DNA of 5,916 nt from Planctomycetota bacterium (GCA_021828925.1 JAJZCT010000234.1:1-5916); one strand, 5' to 3'; shown: positions 1 through 5,916, counted from the first letter of the stretch. Program-made: numbers and translations. Notes: generated from the sequence alone by a model not told the origin.

Positions 1-1
1 C

Positions 2-514
2 CTCTACGCCCAGCTTACCACCCATCAGATCGTGGGAGATGCCGTCGTACTCTGTTCGAGTTTGATCAAGAAGGGCGTGGGCTGGGCGACCGGCCATCAC
101 TCTGAGGTGCATAACCATGCGAAAGGCGCTGCGATCGGAGTAAATGTTGAAATGCACAACCATTACCCGGAGCCGCACGCCACCGAGGTGATCGGCGTGA
201 ATATCCAACCAACCCAGGGACTATGCCGGTATGGGATTCAAGTACAAGGGGGAGCGGACGAGACGCACCAACAATTTGAAAAAGCCATTGGTCTCAATGG
301 CAGCGGTGCGATAGGGGTGGACTTGGGCGGCCACTTCAAGGAAGCGGGAATTCATGCCCATGATAATTCCATCCGTCTCAACGAAGGTGCCGGCCTGGAA
401 TTGGACGGCCTGGGCAAAGTCCGTTTATGCTACCGCAAGGGGCGCATTGAGTTTATGAACGGGGATCGTTGCCTCGGACACATTAATACCGATGGACAGG
501 ATCATGAATTATGA
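2..514 (+). CDS. C-terminal part of a fibre/spike-like protein of unknown function (5' end outside window)
   Basis: The reading frame is open from base 2, so only the last 170 residues are visible; a GTG at 32 is an internal codon, not a convincing start. The visible part is rich in Gly, His and Asn. It has recurring short units IGVN (visible residues 45-48), IGVN (64-67), IGLN (96-99) and IGVD (104-107). HxH motifs lie at His37/His39, His52/His54 and His118/His120. The last 50 residues alternate hydrophobic and polar positions (SIRL, LELDG, VRLCY, IEFMNGD), as in the beta-rich ends of trimeric phage fibres and spikes or other adhesive surface proteins. No catalytic motif is visible. It ends in tandem TGA TGA, 24 bases before the glycosidase gene, so the two may be co-transcribed. 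The coding call is firm; the fibre-like interpretation is inference from composition only. Confidence 0.7.
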   Translation, partial: LYAQLTTHQIVGDAVVLCSSLIKKGVGWATGHHSEVHNHAKGAAIGVNVEMHNHYPEPHATEVIGVNIQPTQGLCRYGIQVQGGADETHQQFEKAIGLNGSGAIGVDLGGHFKEAGIHAHDNSIRLNEGAGLELDGLGKVRLCYRKGRIEFMNGDRCLGHINTDGQDHEL

Positions 515-524
515 TGAATAGCAC

Positions 525-531
525 AAAGGAG
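525..531 (+). promoter_or_regulatory. Ribosome binding site of the GH63-like gene
   Basis: AAAGGAG lies 7 bases before the ATG at 539, a strong Shine-Dalgarno at ideal spacing. It fixes the start so that the protein begins directly with its twin-arginine signal. Confidence 0.8.
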
Positions 532-538
532 TGTAGTA

Positions 539-1936
539 ATGGACAAGTTTTCAAGGCGCAATTTTCTTGCGGGTATGGCTATAGCCGGCGCTGCTTCCCT
601 TGGTGATGCCGTACAACAGAGTAATGGCTTACCGGATACCGGTATGCCGGCGGGCTGGCCCGTGGCGGACCGCAAAACGCATTTATCACCTGCGGCCCGC
701 AAAGCCGCTGTGGAACAACTGCTGGCGTACTTCCATAAGGTTGCACTGCGGCTATTGCGACCGGCGCAGGGAATTCTGCGTCATCCCAGTATCTCACCGA
801 GTCTGCCGGGGAAAGCCTATTCCACACAGTTGTGGGACTGGGATACACTGTGGACCAGTCGCGGACTATTTCGGCTGGCGCGCCTGACGGGTGATCATAA
901 TCTGCTGGAAGAAGTTGGCCGTCACGCGCAGGGCAGTCTGCTAGATTTTCTGGAACATCAAGCGGAAACAGGGCGAATTCCGATTATGATGGATGCGGAT
1001 AATCCGGATCCGTTCGGGTGCTTGGGAAAGGACGCTCCGAATTACCGTAATCAGGCCAAGCCGGTATTTGGTCAATTGGCGCTGCTGGTGGCGGACCAGA
1101 CGGGTGATGTGCGATGGCTGGCTCCGCAGTTCGAGAAATTGTCGCGTTTTTATGATTCCTGGGAGCTGGGAAATCAAAGTAAAATCGGATTATTGGTGTG
1201 GGGTGATGATGTTGCCATCGGAGACGATAACGATCCGACCACTTTTGGCCGCCCCTTTTTTTCCTCGGCCAATATGCTGCTTAACAGCCTGTATTATCAG
1301 GATTTGCGGGCGGCGGCGGAACTGGCGCGGCGGCTTAATCGGCCGCGCGATCAAAAACGCTTAACGCATCAAGCGGACGAGCAGGGCCGGCGGATTCAAA
1401 AATATTGCTGGGATCCGCGAGACCGATTTTACTATACGGTGGATGTGCAGTGTAAGGATCGTCGCGCGGAATTACTTCCAGGCATACCGGAAGGAATGCC
1501 GATGTCGTGGCATTGCCTGCCGTTGCGCATCCAGATGTTCACCGGTTTTCTGCCCTTATGGTGTTCCCTCGCCACGCCGCAACAGGCCGCTGATCTGGTC
1601 AAGTTGCACTATCTCAACAATGAGACGTTCCATGCGGCTTATGGCGTGCGCTCACTTTCCAAGCAGGAGACCATGTATTCTCTGGCACGCAGTGGAAACC
1701 CCAGCAATTGGCTCGGACCGATCTGGATAATCACGAATTACTTTGTGTGGCAGGGTCTGAAGAACTACGGCTATAAAACGGAAGCGGCGGATTTGGCGGA
1801 CAAAACCCTGCGGCTTTTGGCTTCCAACTTGGCCGCCGCCGGATCATTGAACGAATATTATGATCCCGACACCGGAGTTCCCTTGAGCCATCAGGGGTTC
1901 GTGGATTGGAATATGCTGGTGCTGGAGATGATGTAA
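539..1936 (+). CDS. Tat-exported GH63-like glycoside hydrolase (six-hairpin/MGH1-like fold)
   Basis: This 465-residue protein probably hydrolyses an alpha-linked sugar outside the cytoplasm; the substrate cannot be told from sequence. A twin-arginine signal (SRRNFLAG, residues 5-12, then a weakly hydrophobic Ala/Gly stretch to about 24) predicts Tat export, and no lipobox is seen. The rest has landmarks of the (alpha/alpha)6-barrel families GH63/GH37: WDWDTLW at 99-105 (sugar-binding region), WGDDVAIGDDND at 221-232, WLGPIW at 391-396, and NEYYDPDTG at 438-446 followed by FVDW at 454-457. By family analogy the general acid is an Asp in 223-232 and the general base is Glu439. The length fits compact bacterial GH63 enzymes such as mannosylglycerate hydrolase-like proteins rather than the much longer eukaryotic glucosidases. 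It may be annotated elsewhere as trehalase-like or amylo-alpha-1,6-glucosidase. The gene is intact, with no frameshift seen. Confidence 0.85.
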   Translation: MDKFSRRNFLAGMAIAGAASLGDAVQQSNGLPDTGMPAGWPVADRKTHLSPAARKAAVEQLLAYFHKVALRLLRPAQGILRHPSISPSLPGKAYSTQLWDWDTLWTSRGLFRLARLTGDHNLLEEVGRHAQGSLLDFLEHQAETGRIPIMMDADNPDPFGCLGKDAPNYRNQAKPVFGQLALLVADQTGDVRWLAPQFEKLSRFYDSWELGNQSKIGLLVWGDDVAIGDDNDPTTFGRPFFSSANMLLNSLYYQDLRAAAELARRLNRPRDQKRLTHQADEQGRRIQKYCWDPRDRFYYTVDVQCKDRRAELLPGIPEGMPMSWHCLPLRIQMFTGFLPLWCSLATPQQAADLVKLHYLNNETFHAAYGVRSLSKQETMYSLARSGNPSNWLGPIWIITNYFVWQGLKNYGYKTEAADLADKTLRLLASNLAAAGSLNEYYDPDTGVPLSHQGFVDWNMLVLEMM

Positions 1937-1958
1937 CCGTGAACGCTTACGTTTTTCC

Positions 1959-1987
1959 TTGCTGCCAGCGGGGCCTTAACCTAGAAT
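1959..1987 (+). promoter_or_regulatory. Possible sigma70-type promoter for the downstream membrane-protein gene
   Basis: TTGCTG (1959-1964) and TAGAAT (1982-1987, one mismatch to TATAAT) are separated by exactly 17 bases. They lie in the 123-base gap after the glycosidase gene and about 55 bases before the next ribosome binding site. The -35 box matches only three of six consensus bases, so this could be chance. Confidence 0.3.
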
Positions 1988-2041
1988 TGGTTCCGGCGAT
2001 TGGTGAAAGTCCGATTCTGTTTTGGCCTTTACGCATCGCCT

Positions 2042-2048
2042 GGAAGGA
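2042..2048 (+). promoter_or_regulatory. Ribosome binding site selecting the ATG at 2060
   Basis: GGAAGGA precedes the ATG at 2060 by 11 bases. An in-frame GTG at 2000 would add 20 residues but has no comparable purine-rich site, and the added residues look unrelated to the protein. The ATG is therefore preferred. Confidence 0.6.
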
Positions 2049-2059
2049 TTTGCTTACCT

Positions 2060-2617
2060 ATGGGCGAGAACAGGAAAGACGCCAATTGGAAGTTTTGGCG
2101 CATTGATAATAAGAAAATATTTATTTACCGGCCGGTCATTACCTTCTGGCTGAAGTTTCGCGTTGGCATGTCGGTGCTGGTGGCGATGGTGACGGCCGCG
2201 TTTGCCATGCTGCTGATATTCCGTCCACTCTGGTTTCACCTTGCCGACCCGCATGCGGCTTATATCATCGGTCCGATCATGCTGCTGGCGGGTGTGATTC
2301 AGATGTTTCTGATGCTCAATAGCTCCTTGGGGTGTCTGGCGGTGGTGCAGAATGACTGCATTAATGTGCGCGGCAGACGCTATTTCTGGAAGAACATCCG
2401 GGACGTATCCGTGCAGGAAAGCTCTTTTGGCCCCAAGGGTCAACCGGCCCTGAAGTTGCACGTCTCTAAACGCAAGGGTGAAAAGCTCGTGACTATTATT
2501 CCGGAAGGCATGGCGGGGCAGCAGGAACTTGACCAGTTGGCCCGGCATATCAAAAAGCTTATTAAACAACTGGCCGACAAACGCGCCGGAAAACCATCGG
2601 CTGCGGAAAGTGTTTAA
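2060..2617 (+). CDS. Two-helix membrane protein with a C-terminal cytoplasmic domain, possibly PH-like (hypothetical)
   Basis: I do not recognise a specific family for this 185-residue protein. A basic N-terminus (residues 1-34) begins with polar KDANWKFWRIDNKK-like sequence and then YRP. Two hydrophobic segments follow at about 35-55 and 67-87, forming a hairpin that leaves both ends in the cytoplasm by the positive-inside rule. Residues 92-150 are strand-like (CLAVVQNDCINVRG, RRYFWKNIRDVSV, ALKLHVSKRKGEKLVTIIP) and are followed by an amphipathic helix at about 153-172. A membrane hairpin, then a small beta domain with a 'W-K-N-I-R-D-V' element, then a closing helix is the layout of bacterial PH-domain (DUF304-like) proteins, so that is my best guess. 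The gene converges on sdhB with only 19 bases between them and has no evident functional link to it. Confidence 0.7.
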   Translation: MGENRKDANWKFWRIDNKKIFIYRPVITFWLKFRVGMSVLVAMVTAAFAMLLIFRPLWFHLADPHAAYIIGPIMLLAGVIQMFLMLNSSLGCLAVVQNDCINVRGRRYFWKNIRDVSVQESSFGPKGQPALKLHVSKRKGEKLVTIIPEGMAGQQELDQLARHIKKLIKQLADKRAGKPSAAESV

Positions 2618-2636
2618 TTAAAATGCTCGCCCCGGA

Positions 2637-3374
2637 TTATTTTCCGCCGCCGGTCAGCACACGCAGGGCGATACGGATGGGGTCATAATATTTGTCTACC
2701 ACGCGTTCTTTCATGGGAATAATGGCGTTGTCGGTAATGTGAATTTCTTCGGGGCAAACTTCGGTGCAGCATTTGGTAATGTTGCACAGGCCGATGCCGC
2801 CCTCATTTTTAAGCAATCCTGTGCGATCCAGTGAATCCAACGGGTGCATTTCCAGACTCGCTACGCGCACCAGAAACCGCGGTCCAAAAAATTTATCTTC
2901 CAGATCATGTTCACGCAGCACGTGGCAGACGTTCTGACACAGAAAACATTCAATGCACTTACGGAATTCCTGCGATCGGTCCACATCCCGTTGCTGCATA
3001 AGCCAAGTGGTGTCCGGCTTGGGGGTGAACGGCGGAATTTTTTTATTGACGGTGTAATTCCAGGAAACATCGGTTACCAGATCACGGATGATTGGAAAAG
3101 CCTTCATCGGCTGAACCGTAATGGTCTGGCCTTCAACGAAATCATCGAGCCGGGTTTTGCACATCAGGCGCGGTTTGCCGTTGACTTCCGCGCTGCAGGA
3201 GCCGCACTTGGCCGCTTTACAGTTCCAACGGCACGCCAGATCATGGGCGTGTTCACGCTGAATCTGATGGATGGCATCCAAGACAACCATGCCATCCTGC
3301 ACATCCACCGTGTAGTCCACCAACTGACCGCCGGACTTATCACCGCGCCATACTTTGAATAATCGCGTGCTCAT
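2637..3374 (-). CDS. sdhB: Succinate dehydrogenase iron-sulfur subunit
   Basis: This 245-residue subunit carries electrons from SdhA flavin to the membrane anchor on the cytoplasmic face. The N-terminal ferredoxin-like domain has the [2Fe-2S] ligand set Cys52, Cys57, Cys60 and Cys72, with the usual CxxxxCxxC and 11-residue gap. The C-terminal domain has CIECFLCQNVC (Cys140, 143, 146, 150) and CNITKCCTEVCP (Cys197, 203, 207). By family precedent, 140/143/146/207 bind [4Fe-4S] and 150/197/203 bind [3Fe-4S]. Extra cysteines at 48 and 202 have no standard role. The ECFLCQNVCHVLREHD and KCCTEVCPEEI wording resembles, as I recall it, actinobacterial Sdh1-type subunits more than E. coli SdhB. The start is the ATG of an ATGA overlap with the sdhA stop; AAGG in the last sdhA codons sits 7 bases upstream. 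Fumarate reductase is the alternative name, and direction cannot be read from sequence. Confidence 0.95.
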   Translation of the reverse strand: MSTRLFKVWRGDKSGGQLVDYTVDVQDGMVVLDAIHQIQREHAHDLACRWNCKAAKCGSCSAEVNGKPRLMCKTRLDDFVEGQTITVQPMKAFPIIRDLVTDVSWNYTVNKKIPPFTPKPDTTWLMQQRDVDRSQEFRKCIECFLCQNVCHVLREHDLEDKFFGPRFLVRVASLEMHPLDSLDRTGLLKNEGGIGLCNITKCCTEVCPEEIHITDNAIIPMKERVVDKYYDPIRIALRVLTGGGK

Positions 3375-5113
3375 TTTTTTTCCTTGGCTTTCTTTTCATC
3401 AACCAGTGGCAGGAGATCCTGCGTTTTTACCACCGGGCAGGGTTCCACCTGCATGGCGTCCCCGTTTTTCCGGGAGACAATATTATGCTCGCCCCAATAG
3501 TCATCATATTTCGGATAATCCAGCCGACTGTGAGCACCGCGGCTTTCTTTTCGCAGCAAGGCGGCCCGCGCAATGGCTTCAGCGCAAATCAGCATATTGC
3601 GCAGGTCTTTGCATAAATGCCAGCCGGGATTATACATCCGCTGCCCTTCATTGATGCCCACATTGACCACGCGCTTCTTAAATTCTTCCAGTTTCGCCAC
3701 TGCCGTGGTCAGATCGCTTTCCTCACGGAATATGCCTACCAGACTGTGGAGCATGGTTTGTAATTCAATATGCAGTTTATAGGGGTCCTCGGCGTTAGCG
3801 CGGCCAAAAAAGCCGGTCATTTCATTGGCGGCACTTTCTACCTGTGCGTTATCAATGCGTGCCGCCGGAGCGGCCTTCGCATATTCCGCCGCCGCCGCGC
3901 CGACACGCCGGCCAAAAACGATCAAATCTGAAAGGGAATTTCCGCCCAGCCGATTGGCTCCGTGCATTCCACCGGAGCATTCGCCGGCGGCATACAAGCC
4001 CGGCACCCGGCTGGCGCCGGTTTCCGCATCAACTTTAATGCCGCCCATCGCGTAGTGGCAGGTCGGGCCGACTTCCATCGGCTCCTTGGTAATGTCCACA
4101 TCGGCGAGTTCCTTGAACTGATGATACATGCTGGGGAGTTTTTTCTTGACGTATTCCGCGCCCCGATGGGAAATGTCCAGGAAACATCCGCCATGCGGTG
4201 ATCCGCGGCCTTCTTTAACTTCGGTATAGATCGACCGGGCGACCACATCGCGTGTGGAAAGTTCCATACGCTTGGGGTCATATTTTTCCATGAAGCGTTC
4301 GCCCTTGCTGTTACGCAGTATGCCCCCTTCGCCGCGCACCGCTTCCGTGACCAGCAGACCCTGCACGCCCGGCGGCCAGACCATGCCCGTGGGATGGAAT
4401 TGCACAAATTCCATATCCACAAATTCCGCACCCGCCTCATAGCCCAATGCGTGGCCGTCGCCGGTGCCCTCCCACGAATTGGAGGTAATTTTGAAGCATT
4501 TTCCCAAACCGCCGGTGGCCAGAATCACTGACTTGGCCTTAAAGACCACAAACCGGCCCGTTTCCCGCCAATAACCGAATGCCCCGCACACCCGGTCGCC
4601 ATCTTTAAGCAGGCGGGTGATGGTGCATTCCATATACACATCGATGCCTTGATGAATGCCCTTATCCTGTAAGGTGCGAATAAGTTCCAATCCGGTACGA
4701 TCGCCTACGTGCGCCAGGCGTTTGTACGTGTGGCCGCCGAAGGCTCTCTGCATGATTTTTCCCTCGGCCGTGCGGTCAAAAACCGCTCCCCATTTTTCCA
4801 GTTCATTGACCCGGTCGGGGGCTTCTTTGGCGTGAATTTCCGCCATGCGCCAGTTATTAAGATATTTGCCGCCAAAAATCGTGTCCTGAAAATGGGTGCG
4901 CCAGTTATCCGCTGACTCTACATTGGCCAGCGCCGCCGCCACGCCGCCTTCCGCCATGACCGTGTGCGCTTTGCCCAGCAGAGACTTACAGATCAGCGCT
5001 GTTTTGCTACCCATGGCCGAGCATTCAATAGCGGCTCGTAAGCCAGCTCCGCCGGCACCGATGACAAGTACATCATGTTCGTGTGTTTCGTATTTTTGGT
5101 CGTAAGTGTTAAT
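3371..5113 (-). CDS. sdhA: Succinate dehydrogenase flavoprotein subunit, apparent ATT start
   Basis: This 580-residue subunit oxidises succinate to fumarate. Counting from the ATT at 5113, the Rossmann motif GAGGAG is residues 19-24 and the covalent-FAD His is His50 (GKAHTVMAEGG). Substrate-site elements are FHPTG (His240), VTEAVRGEGG (Thr256/Glu257), TRD (Arg288), PTCHYAMGG (His353) and ANRLGGNSLSD (Arg388). The C-terminal SRGAHSRLDYP is also typical of the family. Starting at the ATG at 5014 would delete residues 1-33 and the whole dinucleotide-binding motif, so that ATG is not the start. Between the in-frame TGA at 5125-5123 and the motif there is no ATG, GTG or TTG. ATT at 5113-5111, with GAGG 7 bases upstream, is the best candidate; the first visible residues are then (M)NTYDQKYETHEHDVLVIGAG. 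The gene overlaps sdhC by 5 bases and sdhB by 4. The subunit is closest, from recall, to mycobacterial Sdh1 SdhA. The product is certain; the exact start is inferred. Confidence 0.93.
   Translation of the reverse strand: MNTYDQKYETHEHDVLVIGAGGAGLRAAIECSAMGSKTALICKSLLGKAHTVMAEGGVAAALANVESADNWRTHFQDTIFGGKYLNNWRMAEIHAKEAPDRVNELEKWGAVFDRTAEGKIMQRAFGGHTYKRLAHVGDRTGLELIRTLQDKGIHQGIDVYMECTITRLLKDGDRVCGAFGYWRETGRFVVFKAKSVILATGGLGKCFKITSNSWEGTGDGHALGYEAGAEFVDMEFVQFHPTGMVWPPGVQGLLVTEAVRGEGGILRNSKGERFMEKYDPKRMELSTRDVVARSIYTEVKEGRGSPHGGCFLDISHRGAEYVKKKLPSMYHQFKELADVDITKEPMEVGPTCHYAMGGIKVDAETGASRVPGLYAAGECSGGMHGANRLGGNSLSDLIVFGRRVGAAAAEYAKAAPAARIDNAQVESAANEMTGFFGRANAEDPYKLHIELQTMLHSLVGIFREESDLTTAVAKLEEFKKRVVNVGINEGQRMYNPGWHLCKDLRNMLICAEAIARAALLRKESRGAHSRLDYPKYDDYWGEHNIVSRKNGDAMQVEPCPVVKTQDLLPLVDEKKAKEKK
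3374..3381 (-). other. A8 slippery run at the sdhA stop / sdhB start
   Basis: On the coding strand the sdhA end reads AAG GAA AAA AAA TGA, which contains the heptamer A AAA AAA in the zero frame directly before the stop. A -1 ribosomal shift, or one extra A added by RNA polymerase slippage, would continue straight into ATG AGC of sdhB. The same stretch supplies the sdhB Shine-Dalgarno (AAGG). The run is certain; use as a frameshift site is speculative. Confidence 0.4.
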
Positions 5114-5900
5114 GAATAATCCTCACATCATGCCAGATACCCATAGCGCAAAGCCGGATATACAGGTCGGTAAAACCCACGGAAAATAGGCTCACCCAAG
5201 CCCATTCCATGTGCCGTAGATTCAGAATGGTTACTCCGCCCCAGAGTTTATAACGGGTCCTCGCGGTAGCGGAGCAGCTAAAGCAGTCCAGCTTGCCGCC
5301 TACCAGGTGCCGCAAGGAATTGCAGCCAAAGCTAAAGCCCGTCAAGGCAATAACATTAAACAGCATGATCAGCGTGCCCAGGCCTACACCAAAGTGCAGG
5401 TGGCCGTTTTTTCCGGTAAAGAAAAAGGCACGGATGGCATCGTACCAGAGAAAGGCGACCACAATGGTTGCCAGATACCAGAAATACCGGTGAATATTCT
5501 GCAAGATAAAGGGAAAAACCGTTTCGCCCTTATACTTTCGGCCCGCCGGCTCGCCTACGGCACAGGCTGCCGGGGAAAGAAAAAAAGCGCGATAGTACGA
5601 TTTGCGATAGTAATAGCAGGTGGCCCGGAATCCCAGCGGTATCCACAAAATCAAAAACGCATAAGAGAACGGGACATTAATTCCCAGCAGAGCATGAACA
5701 TCTGGGGAATAAAATGGGGAGAGATAATCCGCCCCATGCACGGTGTCCAGGTAAAATTTTCCCTGCCAGGCCGCCCAAGTTGAATATATGCCGAAGGCGA
5801 CCAACCCCAGAAAAACCAGCAGGGGACCAAGCCACCACGTGTCATGCCGGGATGTTACGCCCAGCCCCTTACGATCCAGAACAGAGGTAGAATCCGACAT
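5109..5900 (-). CDS. sdhC: Succinate dehydrogenase membrane anchor, type-F/Sdh1-like
   Basis: This 263-residue, five-helix anchor is where quinone would be reduced. Predicted helices are at about 24-45, 77-94, 138-160, 170-192 and 231-251. With a cytoplasmic N-terminus, the loops 95-136 and 193-229 face SdhB. These carry the landmarks CYYYRKSYYRAFF (Cys95), SPAACAVGEP (Cys113), YKGETVFPFILQNIHRYF (His137), GCNSLRHLVGGKLDCFSC (Cys193, His198, Cys206, Cys209) and LNLRHMEW (His230). From memory these match the actinobacterial Sdh1 anchor (Rv0249c-like). For that complex a membrane-embedded Rieske-type [2Fe-2S] cluster with two His ligands has been reported in place of haem. Which residues would bind it here is my inference. 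A single subunit replaces separate SdhC and SdhD. The ATG follows AAGGG with 5 bases between. The gene is first of the operon, and only 16 upstream bases are visible. Confidence 0.9.
   Translation of the reverse strand: MSDSTSVLDRKGLGVTSRHDTWWLGPLLVFLGLVAFGIYSTWAAWQGKFYLDTVHGADYLSPFYSPDVHALLGINVPFSYAFLILWIPLGFRATCYYYRKSYYRAFFLSPAACAVGEPAGRKYKGETVFPFILQNIHRYFWYLATIVVAFLWYDAIRAFFFTGKNGHLHFGVGLGTLIMLFNVIALTGFSFGCNSLRHLVGGKLDCFSCSATARTRYKLWGGVTILNLRHMEWAWVSLFSVGFTDLYIRLCAMGIWHDVRIIH
5121..5124 (-). promoter_or_regulatory. Shine-Dalgarno deciding the sdhA ATT start
   Basis: GAGG on the minus strand, within the last codons of sdhC, is followed by 7 bases and then the ATT at 5113. The spacing is ideal and points to the ATT as the initiation codon, since no standard start codon is at that distance in the sdhA frame. 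Confidence 0.55.
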
Positions 5901-5905
5901 ACCTT

Positions 5906-5910
5906 CCCTT
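5906..5910 (-). promoter_or_regulatory. Ribosome binding site of sdhC
   Basis: AAGGG on the minus strand lies 5 bases before the sdhC ATG at 5900, with a second AAGG immediately after it. This supports that start. The operon promoter must lie beyond the right edge of the window. Confidence 0.6.
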
Positions 5911-5916
5911 TTTGGG

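Noticed and set aside
1942..1956. Small hairpin AACG-CTTA-CGTT followed by Ts after the glycosidase gene
   Set aside because: A four to five pair stem with a short, interrupted T tract is not a credible terminator.
2054..2569. Long minus-strand open frame opposite the two-helix membrane protein
   Set aside because: It is His/Gln-rich with no motif, lies antisense to a gene with a ribosome binding site and clear membrane segments, and is best seen as a shadow.
2603..2647. Possible shared terminator between the convergent genes (GCGGAAA pairing with TTTCCGC)
   Set aside because: The stem is only 7 pairs with a 31-base loop and no T run after it, and both arms lie in coding sequence. It is too weak to call. 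The TTTAATTAAA palindrome inside is AT-rich and probably chance.
2844..3362. Plus-strand open frame opposite sdhB
   Set aside because: It is fully antisense to a gene with all its cluster ligands intact, and has no plausible domain.
3371..5014. sdhA starting at the ATG at 5014 (547 residues)
   Set aside because: It would lack the GAGGAG dinucleotide-binding motif, which is encoded in frame just upstream (about 5059-5042) with no intervening stop. A functional flavoprotein needs it.
5123..5125. TGA read as an amino acid near the start of sdhA
   Set aside because: TGA terminates sdhA itself and, as a tandem pair, the first gene of the window, so standard code use is the simpler reading.
5307..5783. 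Plus-strand open frame opposite sdhC
   Set aside because: It is antisense to a well-recognised membrane anchor, with Lys/Gln/Arg-rich content and no motif.

Overview
This window has about 53% GC by eye. It holds the tail of one gene, two complete plus-strand genes and, converging on them, a complete three-gene minus-strand operon for a respiratory succinate dehydrogenase (complex II). The organism is clearly a bacterium with a Tat system and Shine-Dalgarno-led genes. SdhC, SdhA and SdhB most resemble, from memory, the actinobacterial Sdh1 ('type F') lineage. The Tat-exported sugar hydrolase and the base composition suggest a non-actinobacterial group, perhaps PVC-superphylum-like or Acidobacteria-like. 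That placement is a weak inference.

Left part (plus strand). Bases 2-514 are the 3' end of a gene starting outside the window. Its 170 visible residues are Gly/His-rich, with repeated IGVN-like units and three HxH motifs, and resemble the beta-structured C-terminus of a fibre or spike protein. A Tat-exported GH63-like glycosidase follows after 24 bases (539-1936). After a 123-base gap with a possible promoter comes a 185-residue protein with two membrane segments and a basic cytoplasmic domain (2060-2617). It is of unknown function and perhaps PH-like.

Right part (minus strand, read right to left). sdhC (5900-5109), sdhA (5113-3371) and sdhB (3374-2637) overlap end to end, by 5 and 4 bases, so they form one translationally coupled operon whose promoter lies beyond the right edge. 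SdhA oxidises succinate with covalently bound FAD. SdhB passes electrons through [2Fe-2S], [4Fe-4S] and [3Fe-4S] clusters. SdhC is a five-helix anchor where quinone is reduced. SdhC has the Cys/His layout of the mycobacterial Sdh1 anchor, for which a membrane-embedded Rieske-type cluster has been reported.

Three points deserve attention. (1) sdhA has no ATG, GTG or TTG that keeps its FAD-binding N-terminus, so it appears to start at ATT, overlapping the sdhC stop. (2) An A8 run ends sdhA exactly where a one-base slip would fuse SdhA in frame to SdhB. (3) SdhC may carry a Rieske-type cluster. No tRNA, rRNA, CRISPR array, insertion sequence or long repeat was seen.
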